A stretch of DNA of 64,000 nt from SZUA-318 sp964412015 (GTDB taxonomy: Bacteria > Gemmatimonadota > Gemmatimonadetes > Longimicrobiales > Gaopeijiaceae): the NCBI GenBank assembly GCA_964412015.1, contig CAYPMO010000001.1:124001-188000 (forward strand). The letters are read 5' to 3'. The position numbers were made by a program, and so were the translations under genes. The notes below the pieces were generated by a model. That model saw only the letters and a program-made list of their open reading frames with translations. It was not told the origin of the DNA and did not search any database. This document shows, piece after piece, positions 50,109-59,603 of the stretch (the first letter of the stretch is position 1; each line of letters starts with the position of its first letter).

Positions 50109-51335
50109 TCAATCCATCTGGCGGCGAATGAACGTCGGGATGTCCAACTCCGTCAAATGCTCACGCGTCACGATGCGCTCGGGGAAGCGGTTGAGCGGCA
50201 GGACCGGCTCGGGCCTGCCTCCCCCCGCCGCCACCATGCGTACCTCGGTCTCCACGGGCGCCTGCTGAGCGACCTGGGGAGCGGCCTGATGGACCACGGG
50301 CTCGGCCGCAGGCTGCACTTGTTGCTGCGGACGGGAGCGACGGAAATCCGTCCGGATCACCTTCTCGTCCTCCGACGAATCGAAGCCCGTGGCGATCACC
50401 GTCACGCGAAGCTTGCCCTCGAGCGTCGGGTCGTGCACGGCGCCGAAGATGATCTCGGCTTCCTCCCCGGCCTCCTCCTGGATAATGGAAGAGATACGCG
50501 TAACCTCGTCAATGGCGAGGTCCATGCCCCCCGTGATGTTGATGAGCACGCCCCGGGCACCGGCGATGGAGACGTCATCCAGCAGCGGCGAGGAGATCGC
50601 CTCCTGCGCGGCTTCCTGCGCCCGGTTCTCGCCCTCACCGAAGCCGGTCCCCATGAGCGCGGGGCCACGGCAGGCCATCACGGTGCGCACGTCGGCGAAG
50701 TCCACGTTCACCTCGCCCGTGACCCGGATGAGGTCCGAGATGCCCTGCGTCGCATGGAGCAGGACCTCGTCGGCCTTCTTGAGCGCGTCCCGGAACGACG
50801 TCCCCTTGGGCACGACCGAGAGGAGCCGGTCGTTCGGGACCACGATCATCGTGTCCACGCAGCGGCGTAGCTCCGACAGGCCGAGTTGGGCCTGCCGCTC
50901 CCGCTTCTTGCCCTCGAACGAGAAGGGACGGGTCACGATACCGATCACGAGCGCGCCCATGTCGCGAGCGATCTCGGCCACCATGGGGGCCGCGCCGGTC
51001 CCGGTCCCGCCGCCCATTCCGGCGGTCACGAACACCAGATCCGCCCCGTCCAGGGAGTGGCGGACGTCCTCCTCGCTCTCGGCCAGGGCCTGCCGGCCGA
51101 TCTCGGGGCGGGCACCCGCTCCCAGGCCACGCGTCAGCTTCTTGCCGATCTGGAGCGTGACCTGGGCGCGCGAGGCCTTGAGGGCCTGCGCATCCGTGTT
51201 GATGGAGATGAACTCCACCCCCTCCAGGTCCTCGTCGATCATGCGGTTGACCGCGTTGCCGCCGGCGCCGCCGATCCCCACGACCTTCATGCGGGCGTTC
51301 TGGATCGGCGTCTCTTCGAATTCGAAGATCATCAT
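50109..51335 (-). CDS. ftsZ: Cell division protein FtsZ
   Basis: A 408-residue tubulin-like GTPase that forms the division ring. The tubulin signature GGGTGTG is at 108-114, with VVGIGGAGGNAVNRM near the start. A Gln/Pro/Val-rich flexible linker (about 325-385) leads to the conserved C-terminal peptide LDIPTFIRRQ, the FtsA-binding tail. AGGAGG lies upstream of the ATG pair at 51335/51332. It follows ftsA after 55 bases. Confidence 0.97.
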   Translation of the reverse strand: MMIFEFEETPIQNARMKVVGIGGAGGNAVNRMIDEDLEGVEFISINTDAQALKASRAQVTLQIGKKLTRGLGAGARPEIGRQALAESEEDVRHSLDGADLVFVTAGMGGGTGTGAAPMVAEIARDMGALVIGIVTRPFSFEGKKRERQAQLGLSELRRCVDTMIVVPNDRLLSVVPKGTSFRDALKKADEVLLHATQGISDLIRVTGEVNVDFADVRTVMACRGPALMGTGFGEGENRAQEAAQEAISSPLLDDVSIAGARGVLINITGGMDLAIDEVTRISSIIQEEAGEEAEIIFGAVHDPTLEGKLRVTVIATGFDSSEDEKVIRTDFRRSRPQQQVQPAAEPVVHQAAPQVAQQAPVETEVRMVAAGGGRPEPVLPLNRFPERIVTREHLTELDIPTFIRRQMD

Positions 51336-51390
51336 GATGGCTACTCCCTCCTGAGTAGTGGTGGATCCCGGAGTCGAGGCCGATGACTCC

Positions 51391-52620
51391 CTAGAAGAAC
51401 TCCTTCAGCCAGGTGCCGATCTTGGTAATCACTCCCGACGTCAGCGTGGACGCCCCCTCGCCGGTCTCCGAGAACCGGTCCGCGCCCCAGAGCGCGAGCC
51501 CGGTGGCGATCGAGAACTTCGGCCGGGCGACGGAGTCGGCCAGGCCGCCCAGCCCCTCGCGCGGCACCCCGTAGCGCACGGGCGCCGCGAACACCTGCTG
51601 AGCCAGCTCGACGATGCCCGGGAGGGCGACCGTACCCCCCGTGAGCACGATGCCGGCGCCCAGCTTGTCCGCGAGCGCGGCGTCGGACAGCTCCTGCTGC
51701 ACCATCCCGAACATCTCGTCCACGCGCTGCTCGACGATGTGGGCGATCAGCTCGCGAGCCACGGCCCGCTTCTGGTTGGGCGAGGGCCCGGGCAGCTCCA
51801 CGGTCTCGCGAGGATCCACGAGCTGGGCGTACGCGGTCGCGTAGTGCTCCTTGGCACGCTGCGCCTCCGCCCACGGGATCGAGAGGCCGCGGACCAGGTC
51901 GGCCGTGAGCGTGCTCCCCCCGAACGGAAGCACGCACACGTGTTGGATCTTGCCCTCGTAGTAGACGGCCACGTCCATGGTGGACGCGCCGATCTCCACC
52001 ATGCAGACCCCCACCTCCTTCTCGTCCTCGGTCAGGACGGCGCGCGCACCGGCCAGGGGCTCGAGGACGAGCTCCTGGACCCGGTAACCGGCGCGGTTGA
52101 CGGCCTTGCGGATGTTCAGCGCCGCGGTGGTGGCGCAGGTAACGAGGAACACCTCGGCTTCCAGCCGGACGCCGGCCATGCCGAGGGGATCCTTGATGCC
52201 CCGTTGATGATCCACCCGGTACTCCTGCGGGATGGCGTGGAGCATCTCCCGGTCGGGGGGGAGGGCCACCGCTCGCGCTACCACATGGACGCGCGCCACG
52301 TCGTCGGGCGTGACCTCCTCCTCCGCCACCGCCACCACACCCATGGACGCGGAGGCACGGACGTGATCGCCGCCGATGCCCGCGTAGACGCGATCCACCG
52401 TCGCCCCCGCCATCAGCTCGGCTTCCTTGACGGAGGCGCGGATGGACTCGGTCATCTCCTCGATGTTGGTGACCATGTCGCCGCGCAGGCCGCCCGTTCG
52501 TGCCTGCCCTACACCGAGGACCGTGAGGCCGGGACGCCGGGGGTCCCGCACCACCTCCCCGATGACGGCGCACGTCTTGGTGGTTCCGATGTCCAGACCG
52601 GCGATGAGGTTCGCGCGCAT
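51391..52620 (-). CDS. ftsA: Cell division protein FtsA
   Basis: A 409-residue actin-like ATPase that anchors FtsZ to the membrane. The phosphate-1 motif is AGLDIGTTKTCAVIGE near the N-terminus, phosphate-2 is VEIGASTMDVAVY, and the C-terminal GVITKIGTWLKEFF is an amphipathic membrane-targeting helix. It lies five bases after ftsQ and 55 before ftsZ. Confidence 0.96.
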   Translation of the reverse strand: MRANLIAGLDIGTTKTCAVIGEVVRDPRRPGLTVLGVGQARTGGLRGDMVTNIEEMTESIRASVKEAELMAGATVDRVYAGIGGDHVRASASMGVVAVAEEEVTPDDVARVHVVARAVALPPDREMLHAIPQEYRVDHQRGIKDPLGMAGVRLEAEVFLVTCATTAALNIRKAVNRAGYRVQELVLEPLAGARAVLTEDEKEVGVCMVEIGASTMDVAVYYEGKIQHVCVLPFGGSTLTADLVRGLSIPWAEAQRAKEHYATAYAQLVDPRETVELPGPSPNQKRAVARELIAHIVEQRVDEMFGMVQQELSDAALADKLGAGIVLTGGTVALPGIVELAQQVFAAPVRYGVPREGLGGLADSVARPKFSIATGLALWGADRFSETGEGASTLTSGVITKIGTWLKEFF

Positions 52621-52625
52621 GGGCC

Positions 52626-53372
52626 TTAGTCCCTACCGCGGGGATTTCTGCGGACCACCACCTGGTCCGCGTACCTGAGATCGATGACCGGGGAGGGCAG
52701 CTCGGGCTCCCGCGCGAGCGCGTCGGCCAGAACCGCCAGGCCCTCACGGAGGCGCGAAGTCGGAGTCCCGGGGGTCAGCAAGAAGTCCACGGCAGGGTCG
52801 CCCCATCGGGCGACCAGCGTGTTGCGTTCGTCCCCCCAGGTTACCTCCGACACCATCCGCTGGAACGTCGTGTCACCCTCGAGGAGACGAGCCGCTTCCC
52901 CCGCCAACACCCGGTCGCGGGTCGGGAGAAGGCGCGCGCCCGGCGCCGGGACCGCCCGGACGCCCAAGATGGGCAGGTCCATCCTCCGTTCCGCCGGATC
53001 CAGGGGAAGCAGCACGCCCTCGCGGTCGACCGGCTCCAGCGTGGGAGTGGGCGCCAGTGCCACCGGCCGCCGCTCCACGACATCCACCACCAACGTCCCC
53101 GGGATGCGGCGGCGCACCCGTGCCTCCTCCAGCAACGGATGGCCGGCCAGTCGGTCCTCCCACGCCCCGAGATCGCCCCACACGCTCGTCTCCGCCGTGA
53201 GCTCCATGAGCGCGAGCACGTCGCCCCTCTCCACGAGCTCGAGACCCGAGACCTCGACGTCCGTGACCCGGAACGTGTCCATGGCGGACACGGTCTCGAC
53301 CACACGGCCGCCGCCGGTCCAGAGCCCCGCCAGCCCGACGGTGGCCACGATGATGCGGAGGTCCCTACGCAT
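52626..53372 (-). CDS. ftsQ: Cell division protein FtsQ
   Basis: A 248-residue bitopic protein: an N-terminal transmembrane helix (about 6-22), then the periplasmic POTRA domain (about 34-105, FRVTDVEVSGLELVERGDVLAL) and the FtsQ/DivIB beta domain (about 105-230). It links the divisome proteins. The ATG overlaps the murC stop by 8 bases. There is no murB or ddl gene between murC and ftsQ, unlike the E. coli and many other dcw clusters. Confidence 0.9.
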   Translation of the reverse strand: MRRDLRIIVATVGLAGLWTGGGRVVETVSAMDTFRVTDVEVSGLELVERGDVLALMELTAETSVWGDLGAWEDRLAGHPLLEEARVRRRIPGTLVVDVVERRPVALAPTPTLEPVDREGVLLPLDPAERRMDLPILGVRAVPAPGARLLPTRDRVLAGEAARLLEGDTTFQRMVSEVTWGDERNTLVARWGDPAVDFLLTPGTPTSRLREGLAVLADALAREPELPSPVIDLRYADQVVVRRNPRGRD

Positions 53373-54777
53373 CGCCCGCCTCCCGGAGCAGGCCGAGGAG
53401 CTCCATCCCGACCCGCTCCACCGAGCCCGCGCCGAGCGTGAGGACGACGTCCCCCTCCCGCAGGTCCGCCGCCAGCATGGGCGCGAGGTCGTCCAGCGAA
53501 GCGTGGTAACGCACGTCCGCCGCGCCGGCCTCGCGCGCGGCGTCGGCGACGAGCGTGCCCGTCACACCGGCGAGCGGCGCCTCGCGCGCCGGGAACACGT
53601 CGGTGACCCACACCACGTCGGCCCCGGTCAGGGAGGCGCCGAACTCGCGGTGGAAGTCGCGGGTGCGCGAGTAGAGATGCGGCTGGAAGGCCGCCACGAG
53701 CCGCGAGCCCGGGAAGCTCACGCGCGCCGCCGCCAACGCGGCGCGGATCTCGGTGGGATGGTGGGCGTAATCGTCCACCACCTCGACGCCACGGGCGCTG
53801 CCCAGCCGCTCGAAGCGCCGTCCTACGCCTCGGAACTCTCCCAGCCCACGCCGCACCGCGTCCCACGACACCCCGAGGGCTCGCGCGGCCGCAGCGGCTC
53901 CCAGCGCGTTGCGGAGGTTGTGGACGCCGTCGACGCGGAGGCGGAGCGGACCCGCGGCCACGCCGTCCTCCACGACACGACACCGCGTCCCGCCCACGCC
54001 CGTGACCACGCCCACGGCCCGGAGGCGGCTGCCCGCCGATAGCCCGTAGCTCGTGCCCGCCGCGCCCACCGCGGCGAGAACGGAGGCGGCGCCCTGGTCG
54101 TCGGCGCACGCCGCCACCACACCGCCCCCGCGCACACCGTCCAGGAACGCGCGGAACCCCGCGCGCAATCCGTCGAGGTCGCCGTAGGTATCGAGGTGGT
54201 CCGCCTCGAGGCTCGTCACGACCGCGACGTCGGGGGTCAGCGCGAGGAAGGAGCGGTCGTACTCATCGGCCTCGACGACGAAGAGGTCGCCGCTCCCGAA
54301 GCGCAGGTTCCCATCCCAGGACGACACCCGGCCCCCCACCACCCCGGTCGGATCGTGTCCCGCGACCGCCAGGATCTCCGTTGCCATCGCCGTGGTCGTG
54401 GTCTTGCCGTGCGTGCCCGCGACGGCGACGAGCCGTCCACGGTTCACCCACGCGCCCAGCGCCTCCGCCCGCTTCAGGACCGGCACCCCTCGCTCTCTGG
54501 CACGGACCAGCTCGGGATGGTCGGCGGGCACGGCGGACGTGACCACCAGCACGCTCGCGCCCTCCACATGCTCCGGGTCGTGCCCCAGGCTCACGGTTGC
54601 GCCCAGGCGCGCCAGATCCTGCAGGTTCACCGAATCCTTCAGGTCGCAGCCGCTGACGCGGACGCCGCTCCGCAGGAGCAGCTCCGCGAGCGCGCACATC
54701 CCCGCGCCGCCGGCGCCCATGAAATGCACCGGGCCGCGCGACGCCAGCGCGCGCACGTCCACCGCCGTCCCGTTCAC
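53365..54777 (-). CDS. murC: UDP-N-acetylmuramate-L-alanine ligase
   Basis: A 470-residue Mur ligase adding the first amino acid of the stem peptide. HFMGAGGAGMCALAELL marks the N-terminal UDP domain, GTHGKTTT (121-128) the ATP loop, and DDYAHHPTEIRA the C-terminal family block. The start is GTG at 54777, overlapping the murG stop as GTGA. Confidence 0.96.
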   Translation of the reverse strand: MNGTAVDVRALASRGPVHFMGAGGAGMCALAELLLRSGVRVSGCDLKDSVNLQDLARLGATVSLGHDPEHVEGASVLVVTSAVPADHPELVRARERGVPVLKRAEALGAWVNRGRLVAVAGTHGKTTTTAMATEILAVAGHDPTGVVGGRVSSWDGNLRFGSGDLFVVEADEYDRSFLALTPDVAVVTSLEADHLDTYGDLDGLRAGFRAFLDGVRGGGVVAACADDQGAASVLAAVGAAGTSYGLSAGSRLRAVGVVTGVGGTRCRVVEDGVAAGPLRLRVDGVHNLRNALGAAAAARALGVSWDAVRRGLGEFRGVGRRFERLGSARGVEVVDDYAHHPTEIRAALAAARVSFPGSRLVAAFQPHLYSRTRDFHREFGASLTGADVVWVTDVFPAREAPLAGVTGTLVADAAREAGAADVRYHASLDDLAPMLAADLREGDVVLTLGAGSVERVGMELLGLLREAGDA

Positions 54778-55922
54778 GGAGCCCTCCGAGGCTTCAGGAG
54801 CGTCGCGATGTCGCGAGCGATCTCGCGGGCCGCCTCGGGACGCGCCCGCCGCTCGGCCGCGGCGGCCATGGCCGCCCGCGCGGCCCCGTCCGACGCAAGC
54901 CGAACCACGTGCGACCAGAGGGTGGCCCCGGTGAGCTCGGCTTCGGGCGCCAGGATCGCCGCACCGGCCTCGGCGAGGGCCTGGGCGTTCCTCGTCTGGT
55001 GATCCGCAGCCGCGGTCGGAAGAGGCACGAGCACCGCGGGCAGACGGTGGTTGAGGAGCTCGGCCGTGCCCATCGCTCCGGCGCGGCTCACCGCGAGATC
55101 CGCGGCCGTGAGCGCGGCCGGCATGTCGTCGATGTAGGGAATGGCCCTCACCCACGCCGGGGCACCCGCGGCCTCCAGGGCGGAGGTCACGTCCGCGTGA
55201 TGGCGCGGACCGGTGGACCACAGGATGGAGAGGCCCTCCACCGGAGGGAGATCTCCCTTCGAGACCGACCCGACCGCCTCGAGGACCGTGCGGTTCAGCG
55301 CCCGGGCTCCCTGGCTCCCGCCCACCACGAGGAGCACGAGACCTCGTTCAGGAAGACCGAACGTCGACCGGGCGCGCGCCCGGTCGAGCGCGGGCGCCGG
55401 GCGCACGGGGTTCCCGCTGACCCGCGCCCGCGCGCGGGTCCGCCGGGGAAGCCGATCCAGCGCCTCCGGGAACGCTACGTGGATCTGTCGGGCCCAGCGC
55501 GAGAGCAGGCGCGTGGTCACACCCGGCACCGCGTTCTGCTCCTGGAGCACGAGCGGCGCGCGCCACGCACCGGCGACGATCCCCGCGGGGCCTCCCGCGT
55601 ACCCGCCGGTCACCACGACCGCCTCCGGCCGCAGGGACCGGAAGAGCGCCGCGACACGGACCAGCGAAGCACCGAGCCCCGGGAGGGCGCGCACGCCGGC
55701 CACGCCGGCGCCGCGCGCGAAACCCTCCACCGGAAGGAGAGCATGCTCGACGCCACGGCGCGGCAGGATGTCCGCTTCGACGCCGCGGGACGCGCCCACG
55801 AAGAAGGGCCGGACGTCGGGACGCAACGCCACGAGCGCGTCGGCCAGCGCGAGCGCCGGATAGAGGTGGCCCCCGGTGCCGCCACCGGAGAAGACGACGG
55901 GCGTGCGCTCCACGTCATGCAC
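54774..55922 (-). CDS. murG: Lipid II synthase MurG (N-acetylglucosaminyltransferase)
   Basis: A 382-residue GT-B glycosyltransferase making lipid II from lipid I. The N-terminal GGGTGGHLYPALALA loop, the VVTGGYAGGPAG motif, LVVGGSQGARALN and the C-terminal SRAGAMGTAELL with LPTAAADHQTRNA are the MurG blocks. The ATG overlaps the ftsW stop by 8 bases. Confidence 0.96.
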   Translation of the reverse strand: MHDVERTPVVFSGGGTGGHLYPALALADALVALRPDVRPFFVGASRGVEADILPRRGVEHALLPVEGFARGAGVAGVRALPGLGASLVRVAALFRSLRPEAVVVTGGYAGGPAGIVAGAWRAPLVLQEQNAVPGVTTRLLSRWARQIHVAFPEALDRLPRRTRARARVSGNPVRPAPALDRARARSTFGLPERGLVLLVVGGSQGARALNRTVLEAVGSVSKGDLPPVEGLSILWSTGPRHHADVTSALEAAGAPAWVRAIPYIDDMPAALTAADLAVSRAGAMGTAELLNHRLPAVLVPLPTAAADHQTRNAQALAEAGAAILAPEAELTGATLWSHVVRLASDGAARAAMAAAAERRARPEAAREIARDIATLLKPRRAP

Positions 55923-57090
55923 GGGCCCCCTTCCCTCCCGGTGCCGAGCGGGCCACCGAGACCAGGATCCCGAGCGCCGCCAGCGTCACCACCAAGTGGG
56001 ATCGTCCGTAGGAGAAGAGCGGGAGCGCCACACCGGTCGTGGGCAGGAGCCCGAGCCCCACCGCCATATGAAGGAACGCCTGGATGGCGATGAGGCTCGT
56101 GATTCCCACGGCGAGCAGCTCCCCGAACAGGTCGGGGGCCCGCGCGGCGATCCGGAAGCCCACGAAGACGAGCGTGAGGTAGGTCGTCACGAGCAGGACA
56201 ACGCCGACCAGCCCCCACTCCTCCCCGACCATCGCGAAGATGAAATCGTTGTGCGCTTCCGGGAGGAAGCCGAACTTCTGCCGCCCTTCGCCGAAGCCGA
56301 CTCCGGTCAGCCCCCCCGACCCCAGGGCCACGAGCGACTGCTGCAGCTGGAACCCGGCCCCGGTCGGGTCGGCAGCCGGGTTCAGGAACGCTTCGATCCG
56401 GTTCGCCCGGAAGCCCACCTCGAGTTGCCGTCGGACGAACGGGAGCACGAGGAGCGCCAGGAAGACGAAATGGGCGACGCGGGCCCCCGCCGCGAAGACG
56501 ATCAGGATCCCCAGCGCGGCGATCACCATGACCGTCGAGAGGTTCGGCTCCAGCGCGATCGGGACCAACACGAGAGCCCAGATCAGGAAAAACGGGCCGA
56601 GACCCATGAAGAGGGTCCGAAAGTGCGCCTGCTTCCTCACGGCGATCGTCGCGGTCCAGACGACGACGGCCAGCTTCGCGAGCTCCGACGGCTGCATGCC
56701 GACGCCGACGCGCAGCCAGCGTCGCGCTCCGTTCACCTCGGGAGCGATGGCCTCCGTACCGGGCAGGATGATCACCACCAGGAGCGCCACCGAGGTCCAG
56801 AGCATCGGCCACGCCCAGCGCGCCCAGTGCGCATACGGCAGGAGCGCGCAGACCGTGAGGAGCACAAGGCCCGCCAGCGCGCCCCCGGTCTGCCGCAGCA
56901 CGAAGTACGTGTCGGGCAGGTCCTGTCTCCACGCGAGCACGGAGGACGCGCTGTAGAGCGTCACCAGGCCGAAGGCGAGGAGCAGGAGCGTGAGCAGGAC
57001 GACCGCGGCGGGCTCCCAACCCCGCCCCAGGCCGGCGTCGGGCAGGGTGACGGGCCCGGCGGGCGCTATGTCCAACGGGCGGGCGGCCAT
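55915..57090 (-). CDS. ftsW: SEDS glycosyltransferase FtsW
   Basis: A 391-residue, ten-helix SEDS peptidoglycan polymerase for septal synthesis. Family blocks are NGARRWLRVG, the catalytic-region MQPSELAKLAVV, AHNDFIFAMVGEEWG, and PLFSYGRSHL near the C-terminus, where most FtsW proteins read SYGGSS. Position between murD and murG indicates FtsW rather than RodA. The ATG shares a base with the murD stop (TGATG). Confidence 0.94.
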   Translation of the reverse strand: MAARPLDIAPAGPVTLPDAGLGRGWEPAAVVLLTLLLLAFGLVTLYSASSVLAWRQDLPDTYFVLRQTGGALAGLVLLTVCALLPYAHWARWAWPMLWTSVALLVVIILPGTEAIAPEVNGARRWLRVGVGMQPSELAKLAVVVWTATIAVRKQAHFRTLFMGLGPFFLIWALVLVPIALEPNLSTVMVIAALGILIVFAAGARVAHFVFLALLVLPFVRRQLEVGFRANRIEAFLNPAADPTGAGFQLQQSLVALGSGGLTGVGFGEGRQKFGFLPEAHNDFIFAMVGEEWGLVGVVLLVTTYLTLVFVGFRIAARAPDLFGELLAVGITSLIAIQAFLHMAVGLGLLPTTGVALPLFSYGRSHLVVTLAALGILVSVARSAPGGKGARA

Positions 57091-58475
57091 CAGGCCAGCT
57101 CCCGGGCCAGGGCGGCGAAACGCCGGCCCCGCTCCTCGTAGTTCTCGAACATGTCGAAGCTCGAGCACGCGGGGGACAGCAGGACGATGTCTCCCGGCCG
57201 GGCGCGGCTCGCCGCGCACGTCACGATCTCCCTGAAGTCGGTTCTCAGGAGCGTGAGGTCCGCGGCGCCGCCGAGCTCGGCCGCGATGCGTGGCCCGGCT
57301 GCGCCGTAGACCACGGCCGTGCGAACCCCGCCGAGCACCGGGCGGAGCAGGCCGAAGTCCTCGCCCTTGTCCTTCCCCCCGAGCAGGAGGACCACCGGAC
57401 GCGTCAGGCTCTCGAGGGCGCTCCGGGTGGCGGCCACGTTCGTGGCCTTCGAGTCGTTGACCCAGAGCACGTCCCTGCCCTCCGCCACCGGCTGCAGGCG
57501 GTGCGGAAGGGGTTCGGCGGAACCGAGCCCCCGGGTGATGCCGTCGACGGAGGCGCCCGCCAGGCGCGCCGTGAGCGCCGCGGCCAGGGCATTGAGGTGG
57601 TTGTGGCGGCCGAGCAGCGGAAAATCCTGCGCGCCCACCAGCTCCTCCACGCTGCCGTCCGTCTCCAGGACGAGCGCGCCCCCCCGGATCCAGGCGTTCA
57701 CGCCGGCGCCCGCTTCCGGAGCGAACCCGAAACGCGCGCCGGGCACGTCCGCCGCGATGGTCATGACGCGCGGGTCGTCCGCGCGGAGGACCCAGCGGCT
57801 CGAGACGTCCGCGTTGTCGAAGAGGCGCGCCTTATCGGCGTAGTACGCCTCCGCGTCCGGGTACCAGTCCAGGTGGTCCGGAGCGAGGTTGGTCACGACC
57901 CCGATGTCGGGCCGGAACCGCTCGATGGCGCCGAGCTGGAAGGAGCTCATCTCCAGCACGTACCAGTCCGGCGCATCGGGCAGGAGCGCGAGATCGCACG
58001 CCGCCGGCGCGAAGCCCCCGCCCACGTTACCGCCGACCGCCGGACGGAGGCCGGCCGCCTCCAGCAGATGCGCCACCAATAGGGTCGTCGTCGTCTTTCC
58101 ATTGGTTCCGGTGATCGCGATCAGTGGACCAGAGAAGAACCGAAAGGCGAGCTCAGGCTCGCCGATCCAGCGCACGCCCCGTTCACGGAGCGCTCGAAGC
58201 ACTGGAGCGTGCGGAGGGATTCCGGGACTGACGACGACGAGGTCGGCTCGCGCCAGTCGCTCCAGGTCGTGTCGTCCCCACTCCACGTCGGCGCCCAGGG
58301 CCCGGAGCTCGGCTCCACCAGCTGCAGCCTGGGCATCAGCACGCACATCCGAGACATAGACCCGTCCTCCTTTTTCGATGGCCAAGCGGGCCGCGGCCCG
58401 ACCGCTGGCACCGAGGCCGATGACCGCCACCTTCGTTCCGTCCAACTCCGTACCGCTCATCACACTCACCGGCAT
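57090..58475 (-). CDS. murD: UDP-N-acetylmuramoylalanine-D-glutamate ligase
   Basis: A 461-residue Mur ligase adding D-Glu. It has the N-terminal VIGLGASGRAAARL, the ATP loop TGTNGKTTT (122-130), EMSSFQLGAIERF and the C-terminal LLLGGKDKGEDF, then LLSPACSSFDMFENYEERG, all MurD blocks. It starts 21 bases after mraY. An internal ATG five codons on is an alternative start. Confidence 0.96.
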   Translation of the reverse strand: MPVSVMSGTELDGTKVAVIGLGASGRAAARLAIEKGGRVYVSDVRADAQAAAGGAELRALGADVEWGRHDLERLARADLVVVSPGIPPHAPVLRALRERGVRWIGEPELAFRFFSGPLIAITGTNGKTTTTLLVAHLLEAAGLRPAVGGNVGGGFAPAACDLALLPDAPDWYVLEMSSFQLGAIERFRPDIGVVTNLAPDHLDWYPDAEAYYADKARLFDNADVSSRWVLRADDPRVMTIAADVPGARFGFAPEAGAGVNAWIRGGALVLETDGSVEELVGAQDFPLLGRHNHLNALAAALTARLAGASVDGITRGLGSAEPLPHRLQPVAEGRDVLWVNDSKATNVAATRSALESLTRPVVLLLGGKDKGEDFGLLRPVLGGVRTAVVYGAAGPRIAAELGGAADLTLLRTDFREIVTCAASRARPGDIVLLSPACSSFDMFENYEERGRRFAALARELA

Positions 58476-58496
58476 GGCCCGTCCGCATCCTGTCCG

Positions 58497-59603
58497 CTAG
58501 CGGATCTTCAGCGTGCTGAACGCGACCATCGCGAAGAGCACACCGAGGATCCAGAAGCGCACCACGACCTTGGTCTCGGCCCAGCCGAGCTTCTCGAAGT
58601 GGTGGTGGATGGGAGCCATCCTGAAGATCCGCCGGCCCTGTCCGTACTTGCGGGCCGTGTACTTGAACCAGGACCTCTGCAGCATCACCGAGACCGCCTC
58701 CATGACGAAGACGCCCCCGACGATGACCAACAGGAACTCCGACTTGAGGAGGATGGACATCACGCCGATGGCACCCCCCAGGGCGAGCGAGCCCGTGTCG
58801 CCCATGAACACTTCCGCCGGGTGCGCGTTGAACCACAGGAAGCCCAACGCGCCGCCCGCGAGCGCGAGCGCGAAGACGGCCAGCTCGCCCGATCCGGGCA
58901 GGTAGAACAGGCCCAGGTACCGGGACATGTCCACCCGCCCCATCACGTAGGCGAAGACGCCGAACGTCGCGGCGGCGATCCCGGTGAGCCCGGCGGCGAG
59001 ACCGTCCAGGCCGTCCGTGAGGTTCACCGCGTTGGACGTCCCGGCGATCACGATGATCACGAACAGCACGAAGGCGGGCGCCCAGAAGGACGCCTCCCAT
59101 CCGGAGAAGAACGGCACGCCGGTGCTGGTGCTGGGCAGCGGCGAGATGGGGTGACGGAGCAGCAGCGTTCCGAGCACGAGGCCGAAGACCGCTTGCCCGA
59201 CCATCTTGTAGCTTCCGATGAGCCCCTTCGGGTGCTTCCGGAGCACCTTGAGGTAGTCGTCCAGGAAGCCGATACCGCCCATCCAGAGCAACGACCCGAG
59301 CGCGAGAATCGTGTACCAGTTCGTGAGATCGGCCCACAACAACGTCGAGAGCGTAGCGGCAAGGAGGATGATCAGGCCGCCCATCGTCGGAGTTCCCGCC
59401 TTGCCCCGGTGCGTCTCGGGACCCAGTTCCCGAACCACCTGACCCACGCGCAGGCGGGTGAGCCACCGAATGATCGAGGGACCCACGAAGAACGCGATCA
59501 CGAGCGAGGTCACGACCGCTCCCGCCGCCCGAAACGTGAGATAACGGAAGAGGTTGAAGACGATGTGCACGTCCGCGAACTGGGGAAGGAGATGATAGAG
59601 CAT
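58497..59603 (-). CDS. mraY: Phospho-N-acetylmuramoyl-pentapeptide transferase MraY
   Basis: A 368-residue, ten-helix enzyme making lipid I from UDP-MurNAc-pentapeptide and undecaprenyl phosphate. The family blocks GKAGTPTMGGL, GFLDDYLKV (catalytic Asp pair), NLTDGLDGLAAG, FMGDTGSLALGG and APIHHHFEKLGW are all present. The ATG shares one base with the murF stop (TGATG). Confidence 0.97.
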   Translation of the reverse strand: MLYHLLPQFADVHIVFNLFRYLTFRAAGAVVTSLVIAFFVGPSIIRWLTRLRVGQVVRELGPETHRGKAGTPTMGGLIILLAATLSTLLWADLTNWYTILALGSLLWMGGIGFLDDYLKVLRKHPKGLIGSYKMVGQAVFGLVLGTLLLRHPISPLPSTSTGVPFFSGWEASFWAPAFVLFVIIVIAGTSNAVNLTDGLDGLAAGLTGIAAATFGVFAYVMGRVDMSRYLGLFYLPGSGELAVFALALAGGALGFLWFNAHPAEVFMGDTGSLALGGAIGVMSILLKSEFLLVIVGGVFVMEAVSVMLQRSWFKYTARKYGQGRRIFRMAPIHHHFEKLGWAETKVVVRFWILGVLFAMVAFSTLKIR

